Shown: positions 1-8,787 of the stretch, piece by piece
Layout: each line of letters opens with the position of its first letter
Position numbering within the stretch: the stretch's first letter is position 1
Assembly: GCA_024694055.1 (NCBI GenBank)
Contig: JAILKC010000143.1
Location: 1 to 64,000, forward strand
Origin: Lachnospiraceae bacterium
Lineage (GTDB): Bacteria > Bacillota > Clostridia > Lachnospirales > Lachnospiraceae
Length of the DNA: 64,000 nucleotides
Direction: 5' to 3'
Translations under genes and position numbers: made by a program
The notes under the pieces: model-generated
The model's input: only the letters and a program-made list of their open reading frames with translations
Told to the model about the DNA's origin: nothing
Databases searched by the model: none

Positions 1-1176
1 CACGTCGGCATCCTGCTCTATGGCTCCGGACTCTCGTAAGTCTGACATCATAGGACGTTTGTCATTACGTTTCTCAAGATCTCGGTTAAGCTGAGAAAGG
101 GCTATAACGGGAACGTTAAGCTCTCTTGCGAGACCTTTGAGCGAACGGGAGATATCTGATATCTCCTGCTGTCTGCTGTCTGTTTTGCCGCTTCCGGACA
201 TAAGCTGCAGGTAGTCGATGATGATAACGTCCAATCCTTTTTCAAGCTTGTGTTTTCTGCATTTGGAACGAAGTTCGGATACCTTGATACCTGATGTATC
301 ATCTATTACAAGATTGGAATCACCTATGGTATTGGCGGCTTCTGCGAGCTTGTCCCAGTCGGAATCATCAAGTTTGCCGCTTCTTAACTTCTCACCGGGA
401 ATATTGCCTTCGAGTGATATAAGACGGTTGACTAACTGTTCCTTGGGCATCTCCAATGAGAAAATGGCTACGTTCTTATGCTTCTTAAATGCCATGTGCT
501 GAGCAATATTGAGGACAAAAGCAGTCTTACCCATGGAAGGTCTGGCAGCGATCAGAATAAGATCGGAAGGCTGCAGTCCGGCTGTCATGTAATCAAGATC
601 AATGAATCCGGTGGGTATACCTGTGATACTGCCGCCTGCCTTGAATGCTGCTTCTATTCTGTTGACGGTATTAAGGACAACCTTGTCGATAGGCTCGAAG
701 TCTTCGAAACTTCTGCGTTGAACTATCTCAAATACTTTCTTCTCTGTAGAATCAAGTATCTCATCCAAGCTTTCCTTTTCTTCATAGCACTTATTCTCGA
801 TATCTCCGGTGGTTCTTATAAGATTACGAAGAGTAGACTTCTCGGCTACAATTCCTGCGTAGTATCTTATATTGGTAGAAGTGGGCACCGAAGCGATGAT
901 ATCGCGCATATAATCAAGACTGCATACGTCATCCGGTACTTCTTTTTCACGAAGCTTATTCTGTAGTGTGACGATATCAATCTGTTTGCGTTCTTTATTC
1001 AGTTCAAGCATTGCATCAAAAATGATGCCATATTGTTTGTTGTAGAAATCTTCGGGACCTATGATCTCGGATGCGATGGTGGTTGCTTCCTGATCTATGA
1101 GTATTGAGCCGATGACAGCCTGTTCTGCTTCGGTGCTGACCGGCATGGTCCGTCTGAGTGCTGATTCTTCGGGCAT
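1..1176 (-). CDS. dnaB: Replicative DNA helicase DnaB (C-terminus beyond window)
   Basis: This is the hexameric helicase that unwinds DNA ahead of the replication fork. 392 residues are visible from the ATG at 1176; the 3' end lies outside the window. The N-terminal helical domain (about residues 15-120, EAEQAVIGSILID) is followed by the RecA-like ATPase core: Walker A ARPSMGKTAF near residue 210, FSLEMPKEQL after it, and Walker B-like VIIIDYLQLMSG. The visible part ends in DLRESGAIEQDADV, the conserved arginine-finger region. The start codon directly abuts the rplI stop, so the two are translationally linked. The gdpP-rplI-dnaB order is common in Firmicutes. Identity is certain; only the end is missing. 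Confidence 0.97.
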   Translation of the reverse strand, partial: MPEESALRRTMPVSTEAEQAVIGSILIDQEATTIASEIIGPEDFYNKQYGIIFDAMLELNKERKQIDIVTLQNKLREKEVPDDVCSLDYMRDIIASVPTSTNIRYYAGIVAEKSTLRNLIRTTGDIENKCYEEKESLDEILDSTEKKVFEIVQRRSFEDFEPIDKVVLNTVNRIEAAFKAGGSITGIPTGFIDLDYMTAGLQPSDLILIAARPSMGKTAFVLNIAQHMAFKKHKNVAIFSLEMPKEQLVNRLISLEGNIPGEKLRSGKLDDSDWDKLAEAANTIGDSNLVIDDTSGIKVSELRSKCRKHKLEKGLDVIIIDYLQLMSGSGKTDSRQQEISDISRSLKGLARELNVPVIALSQLNRDLEKRNDKRPMMSDLRESGAIEQDADV

Positions 1177-1623
1177 TTATTTCTCCTGAACCTTAACCTT
1201 TAATGTACCGGTTACCTGTGGATGAAGCTTTATATCCACATTGTGAACTCCGAAGCTTCTGATGGGCTCCTCAATGAGCAGCTTCTTTTTGTCTATCTCC
1301 GCACCATACTTGTCCTTATATGCCGCGGCTATCTCTTTACCTGATACGGAACCGAAAGTCTTGCCGTTCTCACCGGCCTTTATGGTAAGGACTATCTCCT
1401 GAGACTTGAGTTCCTCAGCAAATGCCTTGGCTGCGGCGAGTTTTTCTGCCGCCACTTTTTCTTTGTTTGCATTCTGGAGTTTGAGATCGTTTAAATTCTT
1501 GCTGTTAGCCTCTACAGCAAGCTTCTTGGGAAGAAGGAAGTTACGTGCGTAGCCATCATTGGCATCTATTATATCTCCCTGTTTGCCTACTGATTTAACA
1601 TCCTGTAAAAGTATGACTTTCAT
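1177..1623 (-). CDS. rplI: 50S ribosomal protein L9
   Basis: L9 is a large-subunit protein that binds 23S rRNA near the L1 stalk and helps keep the reading frame. The 148-residue product has the usual length. It starts MKVILLQDVKSVGKQGD, followed by GYARNFLLPKKLA, the L9 signature in the N-terminal domain. A charged connecting helix (about residues 45-75) leads to the C-terminal domain with GKTFGSVSGKEIA. The ATG overlaps the gdpP stop by one base and the stop abuts dnaB, so all three are one operon. Confidence 0.98.
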   Translation of the reverse strand: MKVILLQDVKSVGKQGDIIDANDGYARNFLLPKKLAVEANSKNLNDLKLQNANKEKVAAEKLAAAKAFAEELKSQEIVLTIKAGENGKTFGSVSGKEIAAAYKDKYGAEIDKKKLLIEEPIRSFGVHNVDIKLHPQVTGTLKVKVQEK

Positions 1624-3671
1624 TATGATAATTCTCCTTCTTCTATCATCTTGTCGATGACTTTCTTGAGTTCGTTCATTCCGTCTTCCACTGACATGCC
1701 TTCAAGCTGACATGCAGCTACATTCATATGGCCGCCTCCGCCGAGTCTCTCCATTACGACCTGTACGTTGGCTTCGTCTATGGATCTTGCACTTACATTG
1801 ATAAGACCCTGATATTCGGTAAATACAAAGCTGGCCTTAATGCCTTTGATGTCGAGCAATTCATTGGCTGCCTGTGCACCGATGATGGTTGGGCTTGATA
1901 TCTCGGGACCCGGTTCACATTTGGACATGGCGTAGTAGCCTCTGTAAACCTCAGCCTGTCTGATACAGTCTGCTTTGGCCTTGTACTCGTATACATCATC
2001 TCTGAAAAGTTTGCGTACCCTTGTCACATCTGCACCGGCACGTCTTAAATACGCAGCGGCCTCAAATGTACGTACACCTGTCTTGGTCATGAAGTTGTTC
2101 GTGTCTATCATCATGCCTGAGTACAGGCAGTCAGCCTCATCGGAGGGAATCTTGATGCCATCTGAGATGTACTGGAGAATCTCAGTAACCATCTCACAGG
2201 CTGAGGATGCATAAGGCTCAACATATGAAAGCGTAGCATTCTCGATCGTCTCGGTACCCTGTCTGTGATGATCAAGTACGACTATTGATTTGCACATGCG
2301 TAAAAGCTCGGGATACTCAGTGATACTCGGCTTATTGACATCGACTATGACAAGGACGGTTCCGCCGCCCGCCAGATCCATGGCCTGTTCGCCGGTAACT
2401 ATCATATCATCCTCATATTCACCGCCGTTAAAGAGTTCGGCGAGAGGCTGGATGGATGTGGTTACGTCATTAAGTATGATATTGGCCTTACGATCAAGAG
2501 TTCTGGCAATACGATATATTCCGACTGCGGCACCGAAACTGTCGACATCTCCGTTACGATGACCCATAACAAGAACTCTGTCTTTGGATGCAATGATCTC
2601 ACGAAGGGCGTGGGCTTTAACTCTCGCTTTGACGCGGGTATTCTTTTCGACTGACTGGCTCTTGCCACCGTAGTATATGATCTGGTCGCCTGTCTTGACC
2701 ACTGCCTGATCGCCGCCGCGACCAAGAGCAAGATCGATCGCCGTACGCGCGAATTCATAGTTCTGTGCATATGTAAGTCCGTCAAGTCCCAGACCGATCG
2801 ATATGGTCATGGCCATTTCATTGCCTATATTGACTGTCTTGACTTCGTCGAGTATATCGAATCGATTCTCCTTGAGAGTCTCAACACTTTTCTTGCGTAA
2901 TATGATAAGAAATTTGTCTTTTTCAAGTTTCTTGGCGATACCGTCGATGGATGATATATACTTGTTGATCTTACGATCAATAAGCGCGGTCAAAAGGGAT
3001 CTTCTGACTTCTTCGACACTCTCAAGCGCTTCATCATAATTGTCCATATATAAAAGAGCTATGGCGAGAGACTGATCGTCATTCTCGCGCAGGGCAAGTT
3101 TAAGAGCTGTCTCATCGAAAAGGTAGACGGCGATCAGATATCCTTCGTATCCGTCCGCTGCTATGATGTCGCTGTTTGCTGCCATATCCCTGAGGGGAAC
3201 CTTGTGCAGCTTTACATTGAAGTCCCGTTCCTCAAAATGTATATCATACTGAGCATCGTCTTCTTCGTCGGGAAGCTTATCCGGAGTGAGCTCCGGAAAA
3301 ATTGTAGTGATTGACTTGCTGTAGCCCTTCTTTTTGTGTACCAGATTCTCAAAGGCTTTATTTGTCCACATGATCCGGCCTGTATCGTCGAGCAATACAT
3401 AGGGAAGAGCAAGCTCGCGTAAAAGCTTACGCTGTATCTGACCGTATTCTGTGGCAAAACTTACCAGCTCATTCATGATGATGGGCTTGTTCCTGAACAT
3501 CAGAATGCCGATGATAGACATGTATATCGCGGTAAAACCGGCCATCAACATACCTGCCCTATACTCGATCATCCATACTGCTATGGTAACGAATATCATC
3601 AGTATGCCCAGATATAATGATGCCTGAAGATATGTCTTTAGTGTTCCTTTGATCTTAACCCGATTTTTCAT
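1623..3671 (-). CDS. gdpP: Cyclic-di-AMP phosphodiesterase, GdpP/DhhP type
   Basis: The 682-residue membrane protein is expected to hydrolyse the second messenger c-di-AMP to pApA, affecting osmotic and cell-wall homeostasis. Two N-terminal membrane helices (about residues 12-58) are followed by a PAS-like segment (LPYVLLDDTGRIMWTNKAF) and a degenerate GGDEF domain whose active motif is absent. A DHH domain with GHRNGDVDSFG (about residue 370) and LDHHRQG (about 465) comes next, then a DHHA1 domain ending in GGGGHMNVAA. This architecture is that of Bacillus GdpP. It heads the gdpP-rplI-dnaB operon. No Shine-Dalgarno sequence precedes the ATG, and an extended -10 lies only seven bases upstream, so the mRNA may be leaderless. 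Confidence 0.95.
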   Translation of the reverse strand: MKNRVKIKGTLKTYLQASLYLGILMIFVTIAVWMIEYRAGMLMAGFTAIYMSIIGILMFRNKPIIMNELVSFATEYGQIQRKLLRELALPYVLLDDTGRIMWTNKAFENLVHKKKGYSKSITTIFPELTPDKLPDEEDDAQYDIHFEERDFNVKLHKVPLRDMAANSDIIAADGYEGYLIAVYLFDETALKLALRENDDQSLAIALLYMDNYDEALESVEEVRRSLLTALIDRKINKYISSIDGIAKKLEKDKFLIILRKKSVETLKENRFDILDEVKTVNIGNEMAMTISIGLGLDGLTYAQNYEFARTAIDLALGRGGDQAVVKTGDQIIYYGGKSQSVEKNTRVKARVKAHALREIIASKDRVLVMGHRNGDVDSFGAAVGIYRIARTLDRKANIILNDVTTSIQPLAELFNGGEYEDDMIVTGEQAMDLAGGGTVLVIVDVNKPSITEYPELLRMCKSIVVLDHHRQGTETIENATLSYVEPYASSACEMVTEILQYISDGIKIPSDEADCLYSGMMIDTNNFMTKTGVRTFEAAAYLRRAGADVTRVRKLFRDDVYEYKAKADCIRQAEVYRGYYAMSKCEPGPEISSPTIIGAQAANELLDIKGIKASFVFTEYQGLINVSARSIDEANVQVVMERLGGGGHMNVAACQLEGMSVEDGMNELKKVIDKMIEEGELS

Positions 3672-3678
3672 AAGGTAA

Positions 3679-3684
3679 ATTATA
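3679..3684 (-). promoter_or_regulatory. Extended -10 of the gdpP promoter
   Basis: On the minus strand the sequence reads TGC-TATAAT, an extended -10, ending seven bases before the gdpP ATG. The -35 region falls in the T-tract of the upstream mecA terminator and is poor. If used, transcription would begin at or next to the start codon. Confidence 0.5.
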
Positions 3685-3697
3685 GCACAATAATATC

Positions 3698-3728
3698 AAA
3701 AAAAAAACTGCGGCAGGTCATGCCGCAG
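3698..3728 (-). terminator. Rho-independent terminator of mecA
   Basis: Minus-strand hairpin with 8-bp GC-rich arms (CTGCGGCA / TGCCGCAG, 3708-3715 and 3721-3728), a 5-nt loop, and a run of ten T on the minus strand (A on plus, 3698-3707). It lies just after the mecA stop. Confidence 0.93.
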
Positions 3729-3743
3729 TATAGTGTCGTGATG

Positions 3744-4565
3744 TCAGATTCCACCAAGAGTCTTAATGGCATCTGTTCTTATGATGTTCTCAAAATGCTC
3801 ATCGAAGTAGGATTCGGATGCTGAACTTAAACGCTCAAATCTGCCGTACTCGGACAGGATATTGCAGGTCTTGTTGAAACCTTCCTTGGCAGAGCCGGCC
3901 ATGTTGAGAACAAGCATGTATCTGCCGGTTGAAATGTTGCGATACAGAGAACTCTCGCCTGTATATATGTCCTTTACGATCCTGGCAGGATCTATGATGG
4001 ATGTCATAGAGTCAAAAGAGAAAATCTTGGTAACGGGAGCCGGATCAGTACTGTGCTGATGAGCTGTGCCGTCTTCTCTGATCTCCGTAACCGATACCGA
4101 AACATCCGAAGGCGCGGCACCGATGAGATTGGCTGCTTCCTGTCTTATCTTATTGAAAAGATCGATTATCTCACTCTTACCTGCAACATCATCATTGCTG
4201 TCAGGAACATGATCGAGTCCTTCGCTTACCTCTTCTTCATATTCGTATGTATATTCTTCATCGTCATCATCCATAACCGACGGAGCGAATCTTGAAAATC
4301 TGGTATCCAACTCCTCGGGATCCTCGACTTTGGTGATGATAAGAACGATACAGTCAGAATTAAGCGGTATGGCTTCTATCATAAGAGGAATATCCTCGGC
4401 GTCGAAGCCGAAACTTAACGATGCCTGCTGTATCATATCACGGAAGAGATTCTTGGCCTTCTCCGTACCATAAGCAAGCTCGCTCAACTTAAGTTGTCTG
4501 TCTGCCAGATCCGCTCTTGTAAGAGTACAACGAATCTGATGATCATTGACTTTTTCTATCTTCAT
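3744..4565 (-). CDS. mecA: Adaptor protein MecA
   Basis: MecA-family adaptors deliver substrates to the ClpC-ClpP protease; in Bacillus the targets include ComK. The 273-residue protein starts MKIEKVNDHQIRCTLTRADL, the N-terminal substrate-binding domain. A very acidic linker follows around residues 93-125 (DDDDEEYTYEYEEE), then the C-terminal ClpC-binding domain (KIFSFDSM, SLYRNISTGRYMLVLN). The ATG at 4565 is chosen over one seven codons upstream because the intervening codons are themselves the ribosome binding site (GAGGAGG). It is monocistronic, with its own promoter and terminator. Confidence 0.9.
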   Translation of the reverse strand: MKIEKVNDHQIRCTLTRADLADRQLKLSELAYGTEKAKNLFRDMIQQASLSFGFDAEDIPLMIEAIPLNSDCIVLIITKVEDPEELDTRFSRFAPSVMDDDDEEYTYEYEEEVSEGLDHVPDSNDDVAGKSEIIDLFNKIRQEAANLIGAAPSDVSVSVTEIREDGTAHQHSTDPAPVTKIFSFDSMTSIIDPARIVKDIYTGESSLYRNISTGRYMLVLNMAGSAKEGFNKTCNILSEYGRFERLSSASESYFDEHFENIIRTDAIKTLGGI

Positions 4566-4596
4566 ATTCTGTTGTCCTCCTCTCACTTTTACATGT

Positions 4597-4624
4597 ATTG
4601 TAGCAGAATAAGTATCTAAGTCAA
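4597..4624 (-). promoter_or_regulatory. mecA promoter
   Basis: Minus strand TTGACT - 16 bp - TACAAT, with a TG extended -10 (TGC before TACAAT). It lies about 32 bases upstream of the mecA start. Confidence 0.7.
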
Positions 4625-4693
4625 GTATATCAGTTTATGAGCACTCAATTTTAAGAATTTTTTTATAAAAGCTGTAGAATTATAAAAAAGTAC

Positions 4694-4722
4694 TTGCGTT
4701 TCATGCGTATTGCATTTATAAT
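4694..4722 (+). promoter_or_regulatory. Sigma-A promoter of the candidate structured RNA
   Basis: TTGCGT (4694-4699), a 17-bp spacer and a perfect TATAAT (4717-4722). The predicted start, 7-9 bases downstream, falls at 4729-4731, exactly where the 17-bp closing stem of the candidate RNA begins. No start codon with a good ribosome binding site follows. Confidence 0.8.
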
Positions 4723-4730
4723 GTGCCCAC

Positions 4731-5016
4731 AAGAGATCAGTTGGACAATCTATACCGGAAGGAGGGTTGTTCACATCTGATCATATCAGATTGATCTGTG
4801 TTTCGGTGTACAACGGAACACATCATAAAAGTGGCATTTCGCCATGTTTTTCACATTTTTACATTTATATATATGGAATAGCCTTACAGGCAACATATCC
4901 ATATCTACAGCCTATGCGCTGTTTGTATAACGACATTTTGAGACCTTCTGTAAAGTTTTTCGACAAATTATTTCGCAGTTGGGTTAAAAATTCTTAGTAT
5001 GTCTGACTGATCTCTT
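4731..5016 (+). ncRNA. Candidate structured non-coding RNA, unassigned
   Basis: No convincing protein is encoded here. The two ends, 4731-4747 and 5000-5016, pair over 17 consecutive positions, including adjacent G-U and U-G wobbles, which favours pairing as RNA over a DNA inverted repeat. Inside are ATCTGAT/ATCAGAT (about 4776-4792), GTTGTTCAC with GTGTACAAC (4766-4774/4807-4815), TGGC/GCCA (about 4833-4845), ATATGGA/TCCATAT (4871-4877/4898-4904) enclosing GCC/GGC, and ACAGC/GCTGT (4907-4911/4918-4922). A short reading frame (4767-4997) has no family features. I find no conserved motifs of RNase P, tmRNA, SRP or 6S RNA. No clear terminator follows; a T-run sits at about 5043-5048. Confidence 0.6.
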
Positions 5017-5166
5017 AATATATTTATCGGCTGGTTCAGTACTTTTTTGAAGATGAATTATATATCACGATAACCTTTTGGTCTCGATGTGAAGGCCATA
5101 CTAAATGAAGAAAAAGAAAGGATTATAAAGCGAGGTACCCCCAAGTACTAATAATATGAAAAAGTA

Positions 5167-5195
5167 ATGACTATGCAGATAAAAACTGATATAAT
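5167..5195 (+). promoter_or_regulatory. Promoter of the GH18 gene operon
   Basis: ATGACT (5167-5172), 17 bp, TATAAT (5190-5195) preceded by TG (extended -10). The predicted start lies about 30 bases before the TTG start codon at 5231. The stretch 5017-5166 shows nothing else that I can identify. Confidence 0.6.
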
Positions 5196-5230
5196 AGGGC
5201 AGTCTAAGTGATTTGAAAGGAAGTATATAA

Positions 5231-6976
5231 TTGAAAAAGATCATTCCGGCGATCATTGCGATTGCCCTTATTATCATTATACTGGCGGTGGCAGGGGGAT
5301 CCACGCTGTTTTCTAAATTTTCATACAGCAACGAGCACAGAGATCTTAAGGATTATTATAATCTGACGGCTGAGAACGAAGTTGCGATAGTATTACAGGA
5401 CGAGATCCTTGACATAAAAGGCAGACTTGCAGAGGGACAGGTATACTTAAGTTATAAGGATATATGTTCGCTTCTTACCGACAGGTTTTATGTGGATGAG
5501 AATGACGGTCTGCTGATCTACGCGATGGCAGATGGCCTTCGCATCAACAGAATAGGAGAAAAGGGATATTATCCGAGTGCATCGGTGTCATTCACCGGGG
5601 CGGGAGGAGACGGTGTACCCGTATATGAGATAGACGGGGAATTCACTGATACGACTTATCCGGTGACTTTGGAGAAGGACGGGCAGCTCTATATTGCGCT
5701 TGAATATGTAAAAGATTTTGCAGATTTTTCATATGAACTGTTTACAGGGCCGAACCGCATACAGCTTAGGACTGAGTGGGGCAGCAAAAAGGTCGTTACG
5801 GTTAAGAAAGACAGCGCCGTCAGATACCAGGGAGGTGTCAAGAGCGATATCTTAAGAGAAGTGAAAGACGGAGAGGAACTGACCGTTTTGGAGGAACTCG
5901 AAGAATGGGACAAGGTCAAGACTTCGGATGCTCTTATAGGATATATAGAGAAAAAGCATGTATCTGGAATTAAAGATGAATCTGAGCAGGCTGTTACAAC
6001 CCGTATAGCGGATGAATACACAAGGATACAGAAGAACTATAAGATCAACATGGCATGGCATGCAATATATGCCACCTCGGGTAACGATACATTCGATGAT
6101 GCCGTAAATGGAACGGGTACAATGAGTATAATAGCGCCCACATGGTTTTCAATATCTTCCAATGATGGAACATACAGGAGCTTCGCAAGTGCAAGTTATG
6201 TAAACAAAGCGCATGAGCGCAACATGGAAGTATGGGCAGTACTTGATAATTTTAATGCCGGAGAGATAAGTACATATGAAGTGATGTCTTACTTGGGCAA
6301 GCGTCAGATTCTTATAAAGAACCTTATGAGTGAGATTACCGACTACGGAATAGACGGAATCAATCTGGACTTCGAACTGGTTCCCTCCGAGGCAGTTCCC
6401 CATTATGTGGAATTCATAAGAGAATTATCCATTGAGTGCCGCAGGGCAGGAATTGTTCTGTCGGTAGACAATTATCCTCCGCAGGGCGGTAATGATTACA
6501 ATCTGAAGGAGCAAGGGATCTGTGCGGATTATGTGGTTATAATGAGTTACGACGAGCATTGGGGCAGCGGTGGCGTGGCCGGAAGTGTTGCGTCCATAGG
6601 TTTCGTGGAGCAGGCCATTCAGATGGTATTAAGTGATGTCAGTGCGGACAAGATCATCAATGGTATTCCTTTCTATACCAGAGTTTGGAAGTCCAAGGGC
6701 GGTGATGTTACCAGTGAAGCGCTTGGAATGGGACAGGCTAAAGATTTTATCGCCAAATATGATGTATCGACCGTATGGGACGAGGAAACGTGTCAGAATT
6801 ACGGCGAAAAGGAAATGAACGGTACACTGTATCAGATCTGGCTTGAGGATGAAGAATCAATAGGAACCAAGCTTAATATAATGAAGAAATACGGTGTCGC
6901 GGGTGTGGCCGAATGGCAGCTCGGTATGGAAGATAAGGCGATATGGAGTACCATAGACACCTTTGTTAAAAACTGA
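5231..6976 (+). CDS. Membrane-anchored glycosyl hydrolase family 18 protein with SH3 domain
   Basis: The 581-residue protein has an N-terminal membrane anchor (about residues 2-24), a ~140-residue region resembling copper-amine-oxidase-like repeats, and a bacterial SH3-type segment (about 180-245, VVTVKKDSAVRYQGG). A C-terminal GH18 catalytic barrel follows. The catalytic signature DGINLDFE is at residues 375-382; the final Glu is the expected acid/base. The nearest known relatives are the YaaH/SleL-type peptidoglycan N-acetylglucosaminidases, so action on cell wall or chitin-like polymer outside the membrane is likely; the substrate is inferred. It begins with TTG behind GAAAGGAAG. Four translation-related genes follow at short spacing. 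Confidence 0.85.
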   Translation: MKKIIPAIIAIALIIIILAVAGGSTLFSKFSYSNEHRDLKDYYNLTAENEVAIVLQDEILDIKGRLAEGQVYLSYKDICSLLTDRFYVDENDGLLIYAMADGLRINRIGEKGYYPSASVSFTGAGGDGVPVYEIDGEFTDTTYPVTLEKDGQLYIALEYVKDFADFSYELFTGPNRIQLRTEWGSKKVVTVKKDSAVRYQGGVKSDILREVKDGEELTVLEELEEWDKVKTSDALIGYIEKKHVSGIKDESEQAVTTRIADEYTRIQKNYKINMAWHAIYATSGNDTFDDAVNGTGTMSIIAPTWFSISSNDGTYRSFASASYVNKAHERNMEVWAVLDNFNAGEISTYEVMSYLGKRQILIKNLMSEITDYGIDGINLDFELVPSEAVPHYVEFIRELSIECRRAGIVLSVDNYPPQGGNDYNLKEQGICADYVVIMSYDEHWGSGGVAGSVASIGFVEQAIQMVLSDVSADKIINGIPFYTRVWKSKGGDVTSEALGMGQAKDFIAKYDVSTVWDEETCQNYGEKEMNGTLYQIWLEDEESIGTKLNIMKKYGVAGVAEWQLGMEDKAIWSTIDTFVKN

Positions 6977-7000
6977 CGGACAGGAGATACTTAAGCGGAT

Positions 7001-7972
7001 ATGAAGTGGACGAAGATCAGGATCAAGACTGTTACCGAAGCAGAAGATATCATTATAAGTGACCTTTATGATATAGGACTTGAAGGTGCGCAGATAGAGG
7101 ACAAGGTACCGTTATCACCTTTAGAGAAGGAGCAGATGTTTGTAGATATAGCTCCACAGGCTGAGGAGGACGACGGTATTGCCTATCTGAGTTTTTTTGT
7201 AGAGAAGAATGATGATACGGATGTAGACGGCATAGTATCGGGAGTCAGGCAGGTACTTAACGATATCAGCTCTTATATGGACATAGGTGAGGGAAGTGTC
7301 ACTGTGGATGAGACAGAGGACCTGGACTGGATCAATAACTGGAAGCAGTATTTCCATCAATTCTATATAGATGATCTTTTGGTCATTCCCTCATGGGAAA
7401 AAGTGTCAGAAGAAGATAAGGACAAAATGATCCTTCATATCGATCCCGGTACGGCTTTTGGCACAGGTATGCATGAGACTACCAAGCTATGCATCAGAGC
7501 AATGAAGAGATATCTTAAGCCCGGTGACAGGATACTTGACGTGGGAACGGGAAGTGGCATTCTCTCGATCCTGGCGATCATGTACGGGGCCGGATACTGT
7601 GCGGGAACGGATCTTGACCCTTGCACAATAGAGGCAGTGAAAGATAATAAGACTGCCAACAATATAAAAGATGATGCTTTTGATCTTATAATAGGCAATA
7701 TCATAGATGATGCCGCTACACAGGCGACGGTAAGAGAACGTATCGGAGACAAAGGCGCTGACATAGTGATGGCCAATATACTTGCGCCTGTTCTTATAGC
7801 GCTGGCACCGGTGATACCTGATTTCATGCATGAAGGCAGTGTGCTCATTACTTCAGGTATCATAAATGATAAGAAACATGATGTGGCAGCGGCTTTTGAA
7901 GCGGCAGGACTAAAGGTTGAAGAGATCAATGATCTTGGCGAATGGAGCAGTGTGGTTGCCAAGAAGATCTGA
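7001..7972 (+). CDS. prmA: Ribosomal protein L11 methyltransferase
   Basis: PrmA uses S-adenosylmethionine to trimethylate ribosomal protein L11. The 323-residue protein has a small N-terminal substrate domain beginning MKWTKIRIKTVTEAE. The Rossmann methyltransferase domain contains DPGTAFGTGMHETTKLCI, motif I (ILDVGTGSGILSI, about residues 178-190) and the motif IV equivalent IVMANILAPVL. An insertion of roughly 20 residues (DLIIGNIIDDAATQAT) lies between motifs I and IV. It sits 24 bases after the GH18 gene and 15 bases before rsmE; the prmA-rsmE pair is widely conserved. Confidence 0.94.
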   Translation: MKWTKIRIKTVTEAEDIIISDLYDIGLEGAQIEDKVPLSPLEKEQMFVDIAPQAEEDDGIAYLSFFVEKNDDTDVDGIVSGVRQVLNDISSYMDIGEGSVTVDETEDLDWINNWKQYFHQFYIDDLLVIPSWEKVSEEDKDKMILHIDPGTAFGTGMHETTKLCIRAMKRYLKPGDRILDVGTGSGILSILAIMYGAGYCAGTDLDPCTIEAVKDNKTANNIKDDAFDLIIGNIIDDAATQATVRERIGDKGADIVMANILAPVLIALAPVIPDFMHEGSVLITSGIINDKKHDVAAAFEAAGLKVEEINDLGEWSSVVAKKI

Positions 7973-7987
7973 CGGACAGAGGAGTAT

Positions 7988-8767
7988 ATGTATCATTTTT
8001 TTGTCAGGCCACAGAACATAACTGCAGACAGAGTCGTGATCGATGGAGATGACGTCAATCATATCAAGAATGTCCTTCGTATGAAGCCCGGCGATGAAAT
8101 AGCGGTAAGTAACGGAACAGACGGCAAAGAATACCGATGCGGTATATTGAGTCTTGGTGAGGTGATAGAGTGTGAACTCAGATTCATAAAAGAGGCGGAT
8201 ACTGAGCTCCCGGTTAGGGTTCATCTGTTTCAGGGGCTTGCCAAGGGCGACAAGATGGAGACCGTGGTTCAGAAAGCCGTAGAACTTGGTGCTTATGAGA
8301 TCATACCAGTAGCCATGAAGCGAAGTGTAGTCAGATATGACGACAAAAAGTCCAAAGCCAAGACGGCCAGACTTCGTACCATAGCAGAAGCGGCAGCCAA
8401 ACAGAGCACTCGGGCAGTCATTCCTGACGTCCATGATGTGTTAAGTACCAAAGAGGCAATAGAATATGCGAAGAGTTTTGATAAGATACTGGTCCCATAT
8501 GAGCTTGAGGGAGTGAGCACGGATGAAGGTGGGGCCATGGACTTTAGGGCGGACGTTTTTGCAAGGACCAAAAGGGTTATGGAAAGCTTAAAGGACGTAT
8601 CTTCGGTAGGCATATTCATAGGACCGGAAGGTGGTTTTGACTGTGCGGAGATAGAGGCGCTTAAAGCGGCCGGAGCAGATATCATCACTCTCGGAAGAAG
8701 GATATTGCGCACTGAGACGGCGGGTATGACTGTGCTTGGCTGGCTTATATATATATTGGAAGCGTAG
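7988..8767 (+). CDS. rsmE: 16S rRNA (uracil(1498)-N3)-methyltransferase
   Basis: RsmE methylates N3 of U1498 in the decoding region of 16S rRNA. At 259 residues it has normal length. The N-terminal PUA-like domain (MYHFFVRPQNI, HIKNVLRMKPGDEI) is followed by the SPOUT methyltransferase knot with GLAKGDKMETVVQKAVELG, KQSTRAVIP, FIGPEGGF and LGRRILRTETA. AGGAG precedes the ATG by five bases. Confidence 0.96.
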   Translation: MYHFFVRPQNITADRVVIDGDDVNHIKNVLRMKPGDEIAVSNGTDGKEYRCGILSLGEVIECELRFIKEADTELPVRVHLFQGLAKGDKMETVVQKAVELGAYEIIPVAMKRSVVRYDDKKSKAKTARLRTIAEAAAKQSTRAVIPDVHDVLSTKEAIEYAKSFDKILVPYELEGVSTDEGGAMDFRADVFARTKRVMESLKDVSSVGIFIGPEGGFDCAEIEALKAAGADIITLGRRILRTETAGMTVLGWLIYILEA

Positions 8768-8787
8768 GACGTATAAGAAAGATAATT

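Noticed and set aside
4767-4997. A 76-codon plus-strand reading frame inside the gene-free stretch
   Set aside because: Composition is unlike neighbouring genes, no family features are seen, and it lies wholly within the self-complementary RNA candidate.
4731-5016. A miniature transposon (MITE) explanation for the terminal inverted repeat
   Set aside because: Pairing extends through G-U wobbles, which DNA repeats do not keep, no target-site duplication is visible at the ends, and a promoter starts exactly at the stem. A search for other copies in the genome could still overturn this.
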